Positions 60,671 through 64,000 of a stretch of DNA of 64,000 nucleotides are shown in pieces. How positions within the stretch are numbered: position 1 is the first letter of the stretch; every line of letters begins with the position of its first letter. This DNA comes from Martensiomyces pterosporus (lineage: Eukaryota; Kickxellomycota; Kickxellomycetes; Kickxellales; Kickxellaceae). The notes beneath the pieces are model-generated. The model did not search any database. It was not told the origin of the DNA and was given only the letters and a program-made list of their open reading frames with translations. The position numbers and the translations under genes are program-made. Where the stretch lies: assembly GCA_025201845.1 (NCBI GenBank), contig MU603965.1, forward strand, positions 62,001 through 126,000, given 5' to 3'.

Positions 60671-63483
60671 CTACAACTCGTCTTCATCCTCGTCTTCATC
60701 GCTCTCTTCCTCCTCGTTATCCATATCGTATGGCCACCAGTACCTCCCGCGTCTCTCAACAACAGCAGCGCATCTTCTGCCCTTGTTCCCATTGCTTGTC
60801 AGCACAGTAGGGAATTTAGATGAGGCTTCATTGAGAATCAGCAGCTTTGAAAGTGCCAATGGCCTCCTCCGCTCAGCCTACATAGGACACTTGAAGTGAG
60901 CAAAAAGCGGCATCCATGCACGTTAATGCCAGCTTTGAATACGCCCGGCACGTGTGTCACAAGACCTGCATTAGCACATCGTCCCTTTTGCCGCCTGACA
61001 CCAGGTGCCGCATCAAAACGGCAACAATGCAGCGGCGTATACGTTACCTGTGTAGCCTGCCCGTTGCCAGCTGCAGGGAAGTAGTGAACCACTGTTTCGT
61101 CGCGATACTCCAATGCCCCCAGATATGGCGAGTCACAGCCATCTATCGTGAACACGATCCCCAAGACATCGTCGTCAAAGAACGAAATATCAGTGAGGTG
61201 AATAGGCACCGTTGTCGGGCTTGGCGTGGCTTCGTCTCTTATTTCCACTACCAGTGCTATTGACGCAATTGTCGGATTAACAGCGGCATCTTGAGGTATC
61301 GATATTATCTCCAGCACATCGCTGCTGTCCGAGCTCGCTGCGATGTACATGCTTGCTGCGCTATTGCTCGATCCAACCTGGCGCATGTCTGATAGGTGGC
61401 CGATGGGATCGTTTGCCTTCATGCTGATCTGAGCACGTGTGCCACCGTGACTGAGATCCCACTGAAGGCTGCTCCCCAAGACGCTGGATGGCCACTTTAA
61501 CGAGCTAGCAACGAGTGACTTGATCACTGCCAGGGCTTCTTGACATGTCGGTGGCACCAGTGCACCGCTCTCGTCTGCAAGACCCGCTTTGGCTACCGCA
61601 GCATCCATTATCTCTTTGGAATGGAACACAAACCCAAACGGCGCACTTGGCTCCTGTGAGCTATGTGTTTGGCGTCCTGAGCTGCCAACCCATTTTGGTC
61701 CAGCAGTTGTTGGTGAGGCTAGCCGCGAGTAGTCCAGAGAGTCCAAGTGCGCCTCGTGCACGAGGACATCGAAATATGCGTCTGTCAGAGATGCGAAATG
61801 CGTCTCAGAGTCCTCGGCAGTGTATACAATGTCGGATATTCTCGGCTGCTGTGCCTGCTCGCTGGTTTGCCGGTGGAATGCCTTGCGGATGAACCTGAGC
61901 AGCAGTTTATAGTCGGTGTGTGGCCGCACGGGGCGCGATCCATCGTCTGCCTCGTCGTTGTGATCGTCATTTCCAATTCTGCGCGATCCTTCGTTCTGCC
62001 AATTGAGGTCCTGGATGGCAAAGAGAGCCCAATCGACAAACTCCTGGTTCTCCCTCTGTTCCTCGCGGACACAGACCATGTACTCCTCCAAACGCGCATA
62101 AAGCCAGCCCAATATCACGACTGCTTTGAGCAGCTGGCTCTTGGAGTCTTCCTCTGTACTATCTGTCTGCTCCTTGCTGCCAAGGTGGCTGGCCTCAGCC
62201 AATACGACCTGAAGCAGCTTGGTGATGGCAAGAATAGCCCTTTCGATTGCAGGGAGCGCGTGCTGGTACACCAGCCTATTGATGACAACGGCACCCAGTC
62301 GGCCGGCACTTTCCCAGTTACTCAGCTTGCTTGCCTTGAGTTTCGCCAGAAGGAACTGAGATGTCGGCTCGCTGGCACGGCCAGTGACTGCTAGCCTAGT
62401 CATTTCTGCCTCGGGGCTGGTTACTTCATCTACGCCGTGGTCCTGAAGAACGCGCTCAAGCGTGTGCATCAGCAAGGATCGTGAGGCGCCCCCGCTTCTA
62501 GCCTCGCTTTCCTTAATCAGACAGTCAATGGTGTTCTCCAGGTACAGACAAAGCCCCGATATATGTGCCGATGACGACGCCAGAGAATGTAGAAGCGGCG
62601 AGGGCGATGCGAGGATGGGTGTGTTTAGTGTAGCAGTTAGCAGGTGAGAGACATGGCTGGCACTTGAAGGCACACTCGATAGCAGCACATGGAGCTTTGA
62701 GGAATCGCTGTTTATGCGCGCGTCGATGGCCATATAGTTGGTGGGGTCTGCTGTGGGTGGCTGCCAGTTCCGAGGCGGACGCACAACTGGTAGCGCAAAT
62801 ATCCCATTGACACACACCCAGACAGCACCTGCTGATGTGACTGCGACCATTGAGGTCGGCGTTTCCACGGAAGAGTTGACATAGCTCGGCACCGATTTGC
62901 CTTTGTCTAAGGGGCTCAGCATGGGAAGACTGAACTCGAATGGCAGCGATTCAGGGGCACTAATGTTGCTCTCACCGTGCGCACTGCCGCTGGATTCATC
63001 GTTGCTGCTCTTGCACCAAATCCACTCCAGAGCCGCAACACGCTCACCCTCACTGAGTTCGATTTTAGACTCATGGACGATATCGCCATGAGTTGGCTCG
63101 CGCTGCACAATGCTTCCATCAGCGTGGAGAGCCGCGATGTATGCACCCAGGGGATGCCATGCAATCGCGCGAATGGCCTGCGAATCACCGCTTGCCTTTT
63201 CAGCGTCATGGGCCGCGCCAGACCGTGGCAGGTGGTCGCTAGGTGTGCGCCTCCAGATAGTCTGGCCACCGCTTAGTCTCACGAGCCGCAGAGCACGTCC
63301 CTCTGGGACTGCTAGTACGTCGATTGCTGGGCACCAGCGCGGAGCGACAAATTCATTTGTGCCTTGCTTCTGCTGCCTGGACGCTGCGCCAGGCCGTAGC
63401 TGCAGCGTCTTTTTTCCCGAAAGTGACTGGAACCCATTGACTCTGTATGCATCGCCTGACGGCGACATGATTTCTACTGGCAT
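60671..63483 (-). CDS. APC4: Anaphase-promoting complex subunit 4 (2 exons)
   Basis: Exons 61048-63483 and 60671-60877 join in phase across a 170-nt intron (CAG|GTAACG ... CTATGTAG) to 880 residues. The N-terminal WD40-like region (about 40-290) includes FVAPRWCPAIDVLAVPE, AIAWHPLGAYIAALHADG and RVAALEWIWC, typical of Apc4. A helical middle domain (about 320-520) follows, with a second beta-rich region to the end. Without splicing the frame ends in unrelated sequence; with it the protein ends PLALSKLLILNEASS, NGNKGRRCAAVV, then an acidic tail of Asp/Glu, as seen in the Apc4 C-terminal NGRKGRRVA-type motif. Apc4 scaffolds Apc1 and Apc5 in the APC/C ubiquitin ligase. The start ATG (63483) begins MPVEIMSPSGDAYRV. 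It lies 166 bases downstream of the SEN15 stop. Confidence 0.87.
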
Positions 63484-63649
63484 CTTCTCTCTGCTTTAGG
63501 CGGATAATAAAGCCGAATATGGAAGAGTGGTAGCAGGGAGGCGTGTATAAGTTCTGTGTGTGTGTATTGATCTTATTAAGTGAAGCGCGGCTGCAGACAA
63601 GCAGCGATTTCTGATAAAGCCTGTGCGCGCTGCTGAGCATGTATTATGG

Positions 63650-64000
63650 CTAGACAGCTGGCGGCTCGAAACCTTGGCTGATCTTGTAGTACACCAACGT
63701 GGAGTCGGTGTCGACGATGCAAAGATGGACACTACAAGCATTGGCAAATCTCACTGAGTCGTGTTAGTAAATGGGGTTACATCTCCTGGAGACCACAGTG
63801 CCGCATCATCGCCATCACCTGCTTACGCCTCTAAGTGTTTGTCGCCAGTCTGTGTGCTCGCTACAAGCTTTTGCGATTCCTTGAGTGCACTGGAAATCCA
63901 GGACATCGAAATATCCTCAGCTGCCATCACAGGAATGAACAGCTGATGGCTTGAGCCTGCCGTTGCAGCAATAACAACAGGCACATCTGCTTGCTCTAAT
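63650..64000 (-). CDS. SEN15: tRNA-splicing endonuclease subunit Sen15 (3' part, 2 exons visible)
   Basis: Exons 63827-64000 (continuing off the right edge) and 63650-63749 join in phase across a 77-nt intron (GC|GTAAGC ... GTGAG, with a CTAAC branch site). The spliced end reads FIPVMAAEDISMSWISSAL, then HLEAFANACSVHLCIVDTDS, TLVYYKISQGFEPPAV and stop. The pattern HL-x-IVD-x-DST-x-VYYK-x-x-x-GF at the C-terminus is the hallmark of Sen15, a structural subunit of the Sen2-Sen34-Sen54-Sen15 endonuclease that excises tRNA introns. The N-terminal part lies outside the window. Confidence 0.78.

Noticed and set aside
1..64000. tRNA genes, rRNA, snRNA or CRISPR arrays
   Set aside because: Looked for GGTTCGANTCC-type B boxes, U6/U2 core sequences and spaced direct repeats; none was found by eye.

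Overview
This window is nuclear DNA from a fungus. Its genes are intron-poor; the few introns are mostly short, with GTAAGT-type donors and CTAAC-like branch sites. It carries fungal hallmarks: Rho1, Atg22, an Mdv1/Caf4-type fission adaptor, Kex2-processed CAP proteins and a fungal cAMP-receptor-like GPCR. The mix of divergent GPCR, Q-rich proteins and large lineage-specific families suggests an early-diverging lineage, perhaps Kickxellomycotina. That placement is inference, not proof.

Layout. 0-8 kb: DPM3 (dolichol-phosphate-mannose synthase subunit), the microtubule plus-end protein EB1 (three exons), a small mitochondrial FLILHELTA-family protein (two exons), an ABCG half transporter, and a frameshifted relic with a retroelement-like zinc knuckle. 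8-20 kb: a Yta7/ATAD2-type AAA-bromodomain chromatin ATPase, an unknown membrane protein with a PPPY tail motif, and a 1547-residue Q-rich protein with one globular core. 19.6-25.7 kb is a 6 kb stretch with no convincing gene. 25-45 kb: two secreted CAP proteins, a DHA2 drug-type MFS transporter, RHO1 (three exons, two ~0.6 kb introns) divergent from UFD2 (E4 ubiquitin ligase, three exons), two paralogous single-zinc-finger microproteins, and ATG22.

45-54 kb is the most unusual part. Two convergent genes encode single-pass membrane proteins with a trypsin-like ectodomain in which all three catalytic positions are replaced. A duplicated cytoplasmic-tail relic and a third zinc-finger microprotein lie between them. 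Next come two tandem hexokinase-fold genes whose catalytic aspartate is replaced by asparagine; a 295-base assembly gap cuts the first. 54-64 kb returns to core functions: Mdv1/Caf4-like WD40 protein, a DUF71/Dph6-family PP-loop ligase, a seven-helix receptor with a very long third loop, APC4 (with a spliced acidic C-terminus) and the 3' part of SEN15.

Most genes look like independent housekeeping units. The local paralogue pairs (CAP, zinc finger, pseudoprotease, pseudohexokinase) are the accessory layer. Co-location of inactive-protease receptors, inactive hexokinases and a GPCR allows a nutrient or surface-sensing hypothesis, which is inference only. I found no tRNA, rRNA, CRISPR array or intact transposon.
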